Positions 26,495-36,532 of a stretch of DNA of 64,000 bases are shown one piece after another; the first letter of the stretch is position 1; every line of letters begins with the position of its first letter. The stretch lies in the NCBI RefSeq assembly GCF_024713945.1, contig NC_134685.1, positions 3,281,001 through 3,345,000 on the forward strand, in the 5' to 3' direction. The notes under the pieces were generated by a model, which saw nothing but the letters and a program-made list of their open reading frames with translations, was not told where the DNA came from and ran no database searches. The translations under genes were made by a program, and so were the position numbers. The stretch comes from Dermatophagoides farinae (taxonomy: Eukaryota > Arthropoda > Arachnida > Sarcoptiformes > Pyroglyphidae).

Positions 26495-27962
26495 TCGGAT
26501 TGAATTGAAATTTTTTTCTTTTTTCATACATAACCAATATAATCGAAATATATCGAAACATTTCTCATCCATGACATGAACATTTAATGATAGTACCTCT
26601 CTGATTGTATATCATTCTCATATGATTGTTTATTATTACATTTTTTCGCTTGTATAGTTTTACATCAAACATTCATACACATGATACATATTTGCAAACA
26701 AAAACCAAATTCATGATTGATTATTCTTTGACCGTGAATAAATTTGTTTCATTCATCATAATTTGTTTTGAATTGGTATATTTTTCTTCAAACAGAGAAA
26801 AAGATAAAGAAGGAATGAGAGGTGAGAAAAAAAATGATAAAAATTCTTTAATCAATCATTTAATAGATAAAAAATATTATAACAAACAAACATAGGAATG
26901 GGTGTGTGTTACGGTACTTTGTTAGTTATTTGTATTCGAACGTTTGCCACCAAAACCTTTACGTAGATTCTAAAAAGTTTTTGAAAAAAGTAGAAAAGAA
27001 AATTAGACAACAAAATTTTGTTTTCCATTGAAAATGGGTATGAGAAGAAGGGGACAACAACAATAACAACAACAACAAAATTAAGCCACGATATTCCAAA
27101 CATTCATCGGTTTTTATACACAAACACAAAGGATGATCATGTGAATTGAATATTGAAATCCTGTATCTAATGAATAGTTTCGAAAAAAATTGAGGTCAAA
27201 CATCTATGTGAATAGAAAACACATAGGAAATTGAAATATAAATGGATAGATACAGGTTTCTGTGGCTGTCGAATAATTATATTTTTTTTTGTTGATCGTC
27301 TGAAATTCCAAATGATTTTTGAATAACTTGCATCGTATGAATTGGGCATTTGATTTTTTTCTCTTTAAAAGGCGTCATTGATTTCGTTGTTGTTGTTTGG
27401 TGCTGCTCATCTCATCATTATTTTTGGGTCCAAACATCGTATTGGACAGTGTGTTGCTCGCGATTTTGGATTTGTTATTAAATTATTTGTTTTCTCCAAC
27501 AATTAAATTATTTTGTCCAAAAAAAACAAATTGTTTGGACAAAATATTCATTACACAAACACACAGACAGAATTTTTATTTGTTTTCCAATTATTGTCGT
27601 CTGTTTTTTGATTTTTTTTGAAGTAACTTCGTTGTCTGATCACTCGAAAGTTACTTTAAATTTTAATACACTTTTTCTTTGAATCATTCTTTTTGTTGTC
27701 ATTTCTTTTTTCACTCTTATTTGCATATATTTACAAGTATAATTGTGATTAATTTATTTTTTTGTTTCAATCATGGCAAGCGAACAATTCTAAACCATCG
27801 GATCAGGATGTTTGTGATATTCAAAAACGATTATTGTTATCAATGGCTTTGTAGCCGTCAACAATCTTCATCAACAATTACTATTATCGAAGCAGAAGAA
27901 AAAGGTGAACAAAAAAAAGTAACGATCAATCAATCGATAGCAGCTATTAATAAAAGAAACAA
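26495..27962. other. Spacer between H1 and RNF10
   Basis: The first 250 nt hold the H1 3' UTR. A possible minus-strand terminal exon lies at 26922-26969. The rest includes T-rich DNA that is probably the RNF10 5' UTR or promoter; no family-like frame is seen. Confidence 0.45.
26922..26969 (-). CDS. Possible terminal exon of an unknown minus-strand gene
   Basis: After a strong acceptor (ACTTTTTAG at 26970) the minus strand encodes NLRKGFGGKRSNTNN and a stop, with the GGT/CGT codon usage of real genes here. A basic GFGGKR tail would suit a nucleolar or RNA-binding protein. No upstream exon was found between it and RNF10, so support is weak. Confidence 0.25.
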   Translation of the reverse strand, partial: NLRKGFGGKRSNTNN

Positions 27963-29948
27963 ATGGATCGACTTGCAAAATTATCCAATTTATCGTGTAA
28001 TAATGAGCAAATGGGAGGATCTGGCTGCTCGTCATCATCATCATCATTATCGTTTCGACAGTCATCGTCGAATCATAATGGTCGAATGATTAATCAAAAC
28101 AATAACAATAATAATCATGGTGGTAATCGTAGTCAACGATTTTCCAATCACAAAATTCGTAATAGAGAACATAAATTCTCACAATCATCATCATTGTCGA
28201 CGTCATCGTCATATCGAAATGGTAACAATGGCAAAAACAACAACAACTTGGTGAATAAAACACCTAAAATAATATTGGCACCGGATTATTTATCCAACGT
28301 CCACAATGGTTATAATCCATTGAAACGCTACAGTTACAATCATTATGGCAAAGAACGTTTTGTACCAGAACGATTTGTACAGGCAAATTGTCAATTTGTT
28401 ATTTCATTTGATGGCAAAATTGATAATCAACAACAACAACAACATTCAACAAATTATTCAACAGAATGTTTTCATAATCCTGATGCATCGATTCCATGGG
28501 AATCGATTGAAGAGATTTTATTCACCTGTAAAAGTAATGATGATCTTCATTGTCCGATTTGTTTACATTATCCCACCGCCGCCAAAATAACACGTTGTGG
28601 TCACATCTATTGTTGGTCATGTATGCTTCATTATCTTTCGTTGAGCGATAAAAAGTCTCGTCCTTGTCCAATATGTTTTCATCAGATTCAAAAAAATGAA
28701 TTGAAAAGCGTGACTATTGTTTCGAAACAGAATTATTCGACAGGCGATTTGATTACATTTAATCTAATGAAAATACGTAAAGGATCAACATTTGCTATAC
28801 CAATCGATTATAAGGATGAACAATCTGAACATACAATTAATGTTAAAAATTTCAATCAAACTTTGGATTTGTTTCATAAAGTATTCATTGCATCTCGTGA
28901 ACAAAAATCCCGTTTAATCGAACGTGAACAGAATGAATTACGACAAGAATTGCTGGAATATCAAGCAGATAATATGCCCGAAATATGTTTCGTTGAAAAT
29001 GCATTGGAAGATTTGGCTATGCGTAAATCGATTTTGGATGCTACAAATCATTCACAGATAGAGGATGAATCATTATTATTGAATTTAACATTGCTTGAAT
29101 TGAACAAACCTACCATTTCTGGTGATTATCATTATTTCTATCAATCAGCTGATGGTCAACATATTTATCCGCATTCGATTAATGTACGAATGTTGAAACA
29201 TCAATATCAAGAATTACGATTCTGTCCACCGGTCATCACTGGTAAAGTAATTGAATTACATCGTCAAACCATAACGGAAGATATTCGTAAACGTTTCGCT
29301 CATCTACGACATCTTCCATTGTCTTGTGAATTTATCATTGCTGAATTGGAATTCAATGATAACGAAAATATTGTATCAACCGAAACTATTGAACAATTTC
29401 GTACGGAAATAAAGAACCGACAACGAGAACGTAAACGCCGTGAAAAAGCACAGAATATCCGTGATCGTAACATTGAAATTGAAAATAATAAAAAATATCT
29501 CAATCTTCATCCATTGCCCAATTTTTCGATGACCGATGCTGATTTTCAACCATTGGAAAATGATGATACAACAACATTTACATTAGGTGATCATGGTTCA
29601 TCATCATCATCGGATACAACAACAACACCACCATCATCATCGCCACCACAGCAACAATCATCATTTCAGTCATCATTTGCCAATATGTTGATGGCCACTG
29701 GTGGTAGTAAAAAGATACAATTCAATGAAACCAAATGTCGACAGAAATCATCATCGAAAAACGAAATGGCCAATGTCAATAATGATGATGACAATGATTA
29801 TGAAAATGGTGATCAACGGGTAGCCCATTTGGATCTAACATTAAGCGATTATTTTGATCAATGTGTTCGTGTTGGCAATAGCTGTGAGGTTAGTATTGGT
29901 CGTAATGGTAGTGGTAAAAAACAAAAGAAAAAGAATCGAAATAAATAA
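27963..29948 (+). CDS. RNF10: RING finger protein 10 (RNF10), E3 ubiquitin ligase
   Basis: One uninterrupted exon of 661 aa. The C3HC4 RING lies at about residues 197-238 (CPICLHYPTAAKITRCGHIY, CMLHYL, CPICF). After it come the RNF10-specific regions: KQNYSTGDLITFNLMKIRKG, YFYQSADGQHIYPHSINVRM, HLRHLPLSCEFIIAELEF and a Lys/Arg-rich helix (KNRQRERKRREKAQNIRDRN). By family knowledge RNF10 is a cytosolic ubiquitin ligase that monoubiquitinates small ribosomal subunit proteins uS3 and uS5 on stalled 40S subunits. The N-terminal 150 residues and the C-terminus are low-complexity (Ser, Asn, Gln, Thr). The start at 27963 is the first ATG in the frame; no upstream coding exon is evident. AATAAA follows at 30028. 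Confidence 0.92.
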   Translation: MDRLAKLSNLSCNNEQMGGSGCSSSSSSLSFRQSSSNHNGRMINQNNNNNNHGGNRSQRFSNHKIRNREHKFSQSSSLSTSSSYRNGNNGKNNNNLVNKTPKIILAPDYLSNVHNGYNPLKRYSYNHYGKERFVPERFVQANCQFVISFDGKIDNQQQQQHSTNYSTECFHNPDASIPWESIEEILFTCKSNDDLHCPICLHYPTAAKITRCGHIYCWSCMLHYLSLSDKKSRPCPICFHQIQKNELKSVTIVSKQNYSTGDLITFNLMKIRKGSTFAIPIDYKDEQSEHTINVKNFNQTLDLFHKVFIASREQKSRLIEREQNELRQELLEYQADNMPEICFVENALEDLAMRKSILDATNHSQIEDESLLLNLTLLELNKPTISGDYHYFYQSADGQHIYPHSINVRMLKHQYQELRFCPPVITGKVIELHRQTITEDIRKRFAHLRHLPLSCEFIIAELEFNDNENIVSTETIEQFRTEIKNRQRERKRREKAQNIRDRNIEIENNKKYLNLHPLPNFSMTDADFQPLENDDTTTFTLGDHGSSSSSDTTTTPPSSSPPQQQSSFQSSFANMLMATGGSKKIQFNETKCRQKSSSKNEMANVNNDDDNDYENGDQRVAHLDLTLSDYFDQCVRVGNSCEVSIGRNGSGKKQKKKNRNK

Positions 29949-30143
29949 TCATCATAGAAATTCTTCAAAAAAAATTGTTTTTTGATTGGACGATCTTCTT
30001 TGTGTCTCAATAGTTTATTTTCATTGAAATAAAGAACTGATCATCATTGAATTTATAATTCTCCGTTTGAAAACAGTTTTTGATTCATTTAATACTTGAG
30101 TTCAAAAATTATCAGTATCGTTGACATGAAGGTTGGGTTGAAT

Positions 30144-30443
30144 TGTTTTGAACAAGTGCCGCCATCTAATGACAGTAATAACAACTAAATTTCCGAGATA
30201 GCGAAAGTGGCGGTTCCTAGCGGATTTTCATTGAACTAAAATTTTGCAAAAAATTGACAAAAATACAAATATTTTTTAGACCATGTGCTGCCATCTACTG
30301 ACAAGAATAATAACTAGATTGCATTTTTGTCATTTTTTAGCAAAATTTTAGTTCAATGAAAATCCGCTAGGAACCGCCACTTTCGCTACCTCAGAAATTT
30401 AGTTGTTATTGTTATCATTAGATGGCAGCACTTGGGTCAAAAA
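30144..30443. repeat. Inverted repeat of about 120-bp arms with CTCF-like motifs
   Basis: The left arm (about 30144-30264) and right arm (about 30323-30443) are reverse complements with only scattered mismatches, around a 58-bp loop. The core AGCGAAAGTGGCGGTTCCTA, followed by GCGGATTTTCATTGAACT, is exact in both. The loop holds a third, direct copy of the outer motif (TGCTGCCATCTACTGACA). Each copy has a GCCATCTA or TAGATGGC core at 30161-30172, 30290-30301 and 30415-30426. It has no coding capacity and no clear target-site duplication, so it may be a small non-autonomous foldback element or an insulator. Confidence 0.85.
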
Positions 30444-30674
30444 TCATTTTTTTGACTGAAATTTACACATGCTGGCTTTTGAAATAAACAAACACAAAAT
30501 AAGTAAAGTCAGGATTGTAAAATTCTTTTTATTATATATAGATTCTACATGATACAATATATATCATCTTGGCTACATATACAAACAAACAGACTATTAT
30601 GATGACAATGTGACGAATTGTTTATGAATAAATTCGCTTATTTATTTATTTGCACAACGAAAAATTGATTTCAG

Positions 30675-32729
30675 TCACGATGAATGGGCCTTTTCTTTAG
30701 CCATCGATGTTGTTGTTACCATTGTCAAAATCCTTGTCAATGAAATTAAATGATTGTAATACTAGAAGGAAAAATAAAAAAGTCATTTATATTTGAAGTA
30801 TTCAATGTGTAATGACAAACCTTGATGACAAGAAAAAAGGCAAACAGATAAATAGCGACGATCATCGTTATAAACAGATCAAATATGGCTGGTTTTGTTC
30901 TAAATGAAAAAAAACAGGAAAATTAAAACAAAAATTTCAATTGACTCGAATTTTCAACTTACTTGTAAATGAATAAGCGTGTTTCGACCGGTTCATAGAA
31001 AACAAATTCCGGATTTTTCGAATCAACTTTATAATGTAATGTACGTACATTACCATCGGAATATTTTTTCATCATCATTTGTATGGTTTTCAACAATGGT
31101 GGTAATTGATAATTTTGTGCATCTTTTTGTGTTGTAAACAATAGATTCTGTGTACGTGGAACATTATGTAATTGTTTCGAAATTGATTGAATAAATTGTC
31201 GTGATACGGAATATTCACCGGATAAAAGATTCTCTTTGATTGGACCGTATAATTGACGGGCCAATGATTCGCCAATAATGTTGATATAATTTTCAATATG
31301 ATTTAATCGTTGTTGTTCATCATTTTGTTGTATGGCATCAATCATTGTTCGACGTTGAATAATCTTCGATGTTGACAATGATGTCAATGTGAATGCAGAT
31401 ATTCGTTTCAGACTAAAACGTTCATGTTCCCAGTATAAATAATCTTCGGCTAGATTAATTTTCTTATGAATAAGTGTTGTATTTATTTGTGGATAATCAC
31501 TTGATATCTCTTGTAGATTATTCCAGAATGATGCTTGTGTTCCAGATTTCGGTGGTTTCGATACATACATGAATAGACTATTTTCATTCATTGTATCGGC
31601 CAATGATTCCAGACAGAAAGCAAATTGTATATTGTCCAATGATGAATCGCCATTTGATGATCTTGATGAATCAAAATTATCATCCAACCATTTTTTTGTA
31701 CCAAAATAATTCAATTTACCACCACCAGACAATAAAAACACTAGATTTGCTTTCGGACGAGTTTTTATGTTTGAATAAAGTTTTGAAAATAATCTCATCA
31801 ATTCTAGAAATATGATCACACCACTAGCATTGGAATCGGCACCATTCGTTAGAGCCTGGACAACGGGAAAGGCAAAATATTTTGTAAATCAATCATCAAA
31901 ATAAAATATCAATCAGTAATCATACCGGGATTATTGAATAACTATCATAATGTGAAACAATTACATATGTTGGTATTTGATCTTCAATACCGGCACCAAT
32001 TAATTTGGTTTGAAAATTTGTTACAATCGGATTATTGATTACTGTAATCGGTGGTCCATTCACAACAAATTGATAGCTATCGAAAAATATTTTCTGTAAA
32101 ATCATTTCAGCCGCAGATGTCTTTGAACCTAATGATGATTCACGTTGTTTATTGCTGTTATTTTCAGCTGATGATGATGATGATTCCATTAATTCTTCAT
32201 ATAATCTGTTGATATCATTATTTTCTTGAATAAAATAAATTGGCAATAAAGTTTCATTTGTCATTAATCGTTTTTCAATATTTTGCCATTTATTTAGCTC
32301 ATCCATTGTCAATGGTTTATTTATATTAATGATATCATCATCATATATAATCAACACTGCAGCAACTAATGATTCTTGTAGAATTTTTTTGATAAAAATA
32401 TCGTGAAAATTTTTCCGGAATAAATCTCTCCATTTGAATAATGCACATTTACGTATGAAAATATCCGATAATAATTGATCCGGAGTTAATGCTTCAAGAT
32501 TGAATGTTGAACTACGTGAACCAAAATGACCATAAGGCATATCGATCTGATGTACACGATAGATAACATATTGATTTTGTAATAGATTCGATGATGATCC
32601 AATACCAGTTGCCGTTACAATAGAACCGGCTACTGTCGGTGTTGTTATCACAAGAAAAATCGGCAACAATGTAAATAGATAATAGAATGATGGGACATAA
32701 TCGGCCACATTTTCTGCTTCCGTTATCAT
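30675..32729 (-). CDS. NCLN: Nicalin (NCLN), ER membrane M28-like protein
   Basis: Four coding exons: 32729-31926, 31855-30963, 30899-30821 and 30761-30675, about 620 aa (human 563). Introns are 70, 63 and 59 nt. An N-terminal hydrophobic segment (YYLFTLLPIFLVITTPTVAG, about 16-36) targets the ER. The lumenal aminopeptidase-like domain shows YVIVSHYDSYSIIP, GADSNASGVIIFLELMRL, LSGGGKLNYFGTKKWLDDN, ISKPP-like VSKPPKSGTQ and INLAEDYLYWEHERFSLKRI. A single C-terminal transmembrane helix is built across exons 3 and 4 (KPAIFDLFITMIVAIYLFAF). Nicalin works with TMEM147 and NOMO in the multipass translocon at the ER; M28 relatives are zinc peptidases but nicalin is not known to be an active one. It lies 249 nt downstream of COG6 on the same strand. 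Confidence 0.95.
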
Positions 32730-32978
32730 TTTTTCAAATTATTCGTTTATTCGGGAAAAATTGGCTTTTTTCATCACAATTTCGAAGAAAAAAATCTTCA
32801 AAATTTCAATAAATCAAAAAATGTGTTTGCTTGTGATGTGTGAAACAGTGTGTGCACACACATATATATCGATAGTCAAATAATCGATTGTATCGTTATT
32901 TTATTCCAAGTTTTTTATTCAAAAAAAAAAATTTAAATATGAAACGAAAGAAAAAACAAATCAAAATTCTGAAATTCA

Positions 32979-35081
32979 TCATTCCGATAAAATTGTCAAT
33001 TGTTTCCTTACATCTTCTGGCCGATATTTGATTCGATCGATAATATCGTCATATTTGTTTTGGGAATCAATCAAATGATTATGGATTTGCTCATATGTAA
33101 TTGCAATTGCTTTCAATGAATTCTGCCAAATTTGTTCACGAATCGTTGGATAATGAATGTCATTCAAATGTTTCATAGCAAGTTGTCGTGGATTCTGTAA
33201 GAATTTATCGAATAAATTCAAAAATGTCACCACAGTAATCGGATCACAACCAGATAATGATGATAATGGTATTTTGGATTTGATAAAATCATTCTGTGCG
33301 ATTGCATTACATAATGAATTGATTGATAATGAATTAATCAAATAACGATATTGTTCATTGATAATAATATCAGATGTTGAATTAATTTTCATCTGTAAAT
33401 TGACGACAAATGAATTGGTAAATTTATACTTTTCAATTGTTCGTTGTAACCATTGATAACAATTTAAATTAAAAATATTCATATCAATTGATGGTAATTT
33501 TGTTGCCAGTATTATGATCGATTGTATACATGGTTCAAATATTGTGGACAGAATACGTTCGGTTTCTAATTGTTGTTCTTCTTCGCTGAAACTCATTGAT
33601 GAACATGGTACACCGCCACTGGCACCACCATCCAATAATTCATCAATTAATTGTATGTAATGTTGTAATTGTTCTTTAAAATTAATCATTGAAATTTTCG
33701 TTACCGATATCTTGACCGAATCAATTTTCATTGATAATTGTGAGCAATAAAATTTAAGATTATTATAACAAACTTTATCACTTGATACTAATAATTCTTT
33801 GATAAAATGAATGAATGTCGAATCATCATTCAATATTTGTTCAAATGTATGTAAATAAAAATTGATTATATTTTTGATGAGAAAAAAATTTTTCGTACAT
33901 CGTATCTGTTGTTGAGATTGCGATGGCAATGTTGTTTCATTATTATTACGTTGGTCATTATTATTATTAGCCGTGGCAAGACAATTTTCAATGCGAATTT
34001 TTAAAATTCGTATAACACCTTCAGTTAATGATGATATGACATTTTTAATAACATTTTTCTTCGCTAATTCTTCTTGATTACATAATTTCAATAATGTACG
34101 TAGCATATCTCTTTCAAATACAATTGTTTGATGTAAATATGATAACATATCACGACAATAACGTAATTTATCATTAGAATATAATTCCATTGCTTGATAT
34201 TGGGTATTATTCGAAGAGCGACCACGTGTTAATGCTTCGATAAATGAATGGGTGACTGCTGATCGTCGTACAATTGTATATTCATCCATACAATGTTTAA
34301 ATAACACTTCTTTATTTTGAAGTTGTGCCAAAGCCTCAAATAGATGTGAATGTTGGAATTCAAGAAAATCAACATTTACCGTACGCAATATATTCACTGT
34401 CCAACGATATAATTTTTCGTTTGCCAATTCTTCATATTTGGACATTGAATCCATTATTTCAAAACCAGTTATCAGTTGATTACTAGCTAACAATGTTTTA
34501 GCCTTTTCATAATTGGATCGTATTTTGTTCAATAATTTGAAAAAATTTTCATCAATTTTATATAAATCATTACCACTGGTACCGGTAATTATTGACAATT
34601 CATCATTGGTTAAGAAAAATTTGGCCAAAAATTCATTCAATATTTTTTCATTATCATCTAATTGTCCAAGTTCGGTTTGAATTTGATTAGCTTGTTGAAC
34701 GAAATCCGATGTTTGATATCTTAATTCGTCAATTTTCTCCATCATCATATGACACGATGAATCAATGAATGTTATATAATCGTTTAGTTGTTGAAATTTC
34801 TGATAAACATCATTAAATTGCCGAGCAAATTGTTCATTAACTGCCAATGATTGTTTTTCAATTTTTGCACGTAAATTTCGACGTGTCATCAATGTATTAT
34901 CGTTGACTAATTCGGATACATTTTTCAATGCATTCAATGTATCCTATCAAAATGAAAATTTTTTACACTAAAAAAAATCAAATTATCCTGATCAACTACT
35001 TACCGAATCAATTTCTGAGTTGAGAATTTTTTCCACTTTTTTGTACAATGGATTCTTTTGTGATTGATAATTGGTGGCCAT
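32979..35081 (-). CDS. COG6: Conserved oligomeric Golgi complex subunit 6 (COG6)
   Basis: Exons 35081-35004 and 34943-32979 with a 60-nt intron give about 680 aa (human 657). Family landmarks: NPLYKKVEKILNSEIDS at the start; TRRNLRAKIEKQSLAVNEQF; LAKFFLTNDELSIITGT; ITGFEIMDSMSKYEELANEK then LYRWT; and VRRSAVTHSFIEALTRG. The N-terminal third is predicted coiled coil. COG6 is in lobe B of the eight-subunit COG tether on Golgi membranes, needed for retrograde vesicle docking and glycosylation. A Gln/Asn-rich insert sits near residues 330-350. The start at 35081 is supported by the family N-terminus and by the split with the second exon. It shares a short promoter with MRPL19. Confidence 0.95.
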
Positions 35082-35261
35082 TATGATTCAAGAAAAAAAT
35101 GATTCCAAAATTAAAGATCATGCAACCACGAGATGATGACGACAAAGCTCAACACACGGATGGAACGTATTTAATGAATGGTCATGCACCGAACAACAAC
35201 ATCACATGTGATTGTTGAGGCAAACTTTTCATTTGAATATTCTCATTCAACAAATCACATC
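35082..35261. promoter_or_regulatory. Shared divergent promoter, COG6 / MRPL19
   Basis: Only 180 bp separate the chosen start codons of two housekeeping genes on opposite strands. No TATA box is visible. An in-frame ATG for MRPL19 at 35178 would shrink the gap to 96 bp, which makes the 35262 start more likely. Confidence 0.5.
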
Positions 35262-36215
35262 ATGGCATCGAATCAACTTTTTGGTAATTTATTTCGAATT
35301 TGTTCCAAACATCCATTATCATCATCATCATCATCATCGATACCATCATTGATTGTATGCAGACAATTTCGTAAAAATGCATTTAAACCATGGCTGAAAA
35401 CGTCGTTACCTGAATCGGTAAAATCCGATGATCCAATTGTTTTATCGGCACGAAAATCGTTCGGTAAAACAATCATACCGGAAGAATTATCCGAGTTACG
35501 TTTTGCATATCCAGAATTTCTACCCGTCGCTATTGCTGAATTTCGAAATCCAATATTAGAAATGATTGTGCGTGAAGATATGATTAAACGTCGTATGATG
35601 ATTGATATACCAGAATTTTATGTTGGTTCAATTATGGCCGTTACAATAACCGATCATTGGGCATCGGGTAAACTAAGTAAATTCGTTGGTATCTGTATCG
35701 AACGTAATGGTCAAGGGACATTTGCTAATTTCACTCTACGTAATCGTGTCGATGGCCAAGGTGTAGAAATTCGTTATGATCTTTATAATCCAGTTATACA
35801 AGAGATACAAGTGTTAAAATTGGAAAAACGAATAGATGATCATTTGCTATACTTACGTGATGCATTACCAAAATATAGTGAAATACCATTCGATATGGCA
35901 CCAGAACCGCCACGTAAATCAGGTGAACCAGTACCATTGAATCCGATACAGGTAGAAATGAAACCATGGCCATGGACAAGAAAATGGGAATACTATGATT
36001 TGAAAGGTGTTAAAAAACTACCAAATATGCCTGATTATAATTATATAAATAGATGGAAACATCAAAATGAATTGGAACGTTTCGATTTGATGGCTGAATA
36101 TCGTGCCCATGTGCCAGAAGAACAACAATTAACAATATGGCAACAAGTACAACAACATCAAACTAGTGTGAAAAAACGAAGTGAAATTGAACGCCGTCGT
36201 AAATTGATTAAATAG
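35262..36215 (+). CDS. MRPL19: Mitochondrial ribosomal protein bL19m (MRPL19)
   Basis: A single exon of 317 aa from the ATG at 35262 (human about 292). The N-terminus is basic and Ser-rich, fitting a mitochondrial targeting peptide. The bL19 core at about 125-215 shows IPEFYVGSIMAVTITDHWAS, GKLSKFVGICIERNGQGTF, RNRVDGQGVEIRYDLYNPVI and VLKLEKRIDDHLLYLRDALP. The C-terminal extension (KPWPWTRKWEYYDLKGVKK, WKHQNELERFDLMAEYRA) is typical of metazoan mL19. It is a large-subunit protein of the mitochondrial ribosome. An alternative in-frame start at 35178 would add 28 residues without targeting character. AATAAA follows at 36242. Confidence 0.95.
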   Translation: MASNQLFGNLFRICSKHPLSSSSSSSIPSLIVCRQFRKNAFKPWLKTSLPESVKSDDPIVLSARKSFGKTIIPEELSELRFAYPEFLPVAIAEFRNPILEMIVREDMIKRRMMIDIPEFYVGSIMAVTITDHWASGKLSKFVGICIERNGQGTFANFTLRNRVDGQGVEIRYDLYNPVIQEIQVLKLEKRIDDHLLYLRDALPKYSEIPFDMAPEPPRKSGEPVPLNPIQVEMKPWPWTRKWEYYDLKGVKKLPNMPDYNYINRWKHQNELERFDLMAEYRAHVPEEQQLTIWQQVQQHQTSVKKRSEIERRRKLIK

Positions 36216-36532
36216 ATAAATTATTATATTTGATATACGATAATAAAATATTTTCTGATGAAATTCTCTCTCTGTGTTTGTGTATTAAATTTATTCTTGA
36301 AAAAAAAACAAAAAATTCAAGCTCGTCACACGAGCCAATAGCCGATTGGCGTACGGCGGCTCGTGTTCCATTCAATTCAATAATTTCCACATTAACAAAA
36401 AACACGGTCTTAATACGCCTGAAAGTAAAGTAAAAAAAATTAAAAAAGCGCCAATCCTATACTTGGCCTTATGGCAGGCGATCTATTGATTGTTGAATAC
36501 AAAAAAAAAAAAAAAAAAATAAAAACACAACT

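Noticed and set aside
27679-28089. 136-codon frame upstream of and overlapping the RNF10 start
   Set aside because: Overlaps the RNF10 coding start in another frame, is hydrophobic/His-rich from T-rich and CAT-repeat DNA, and has no homology.
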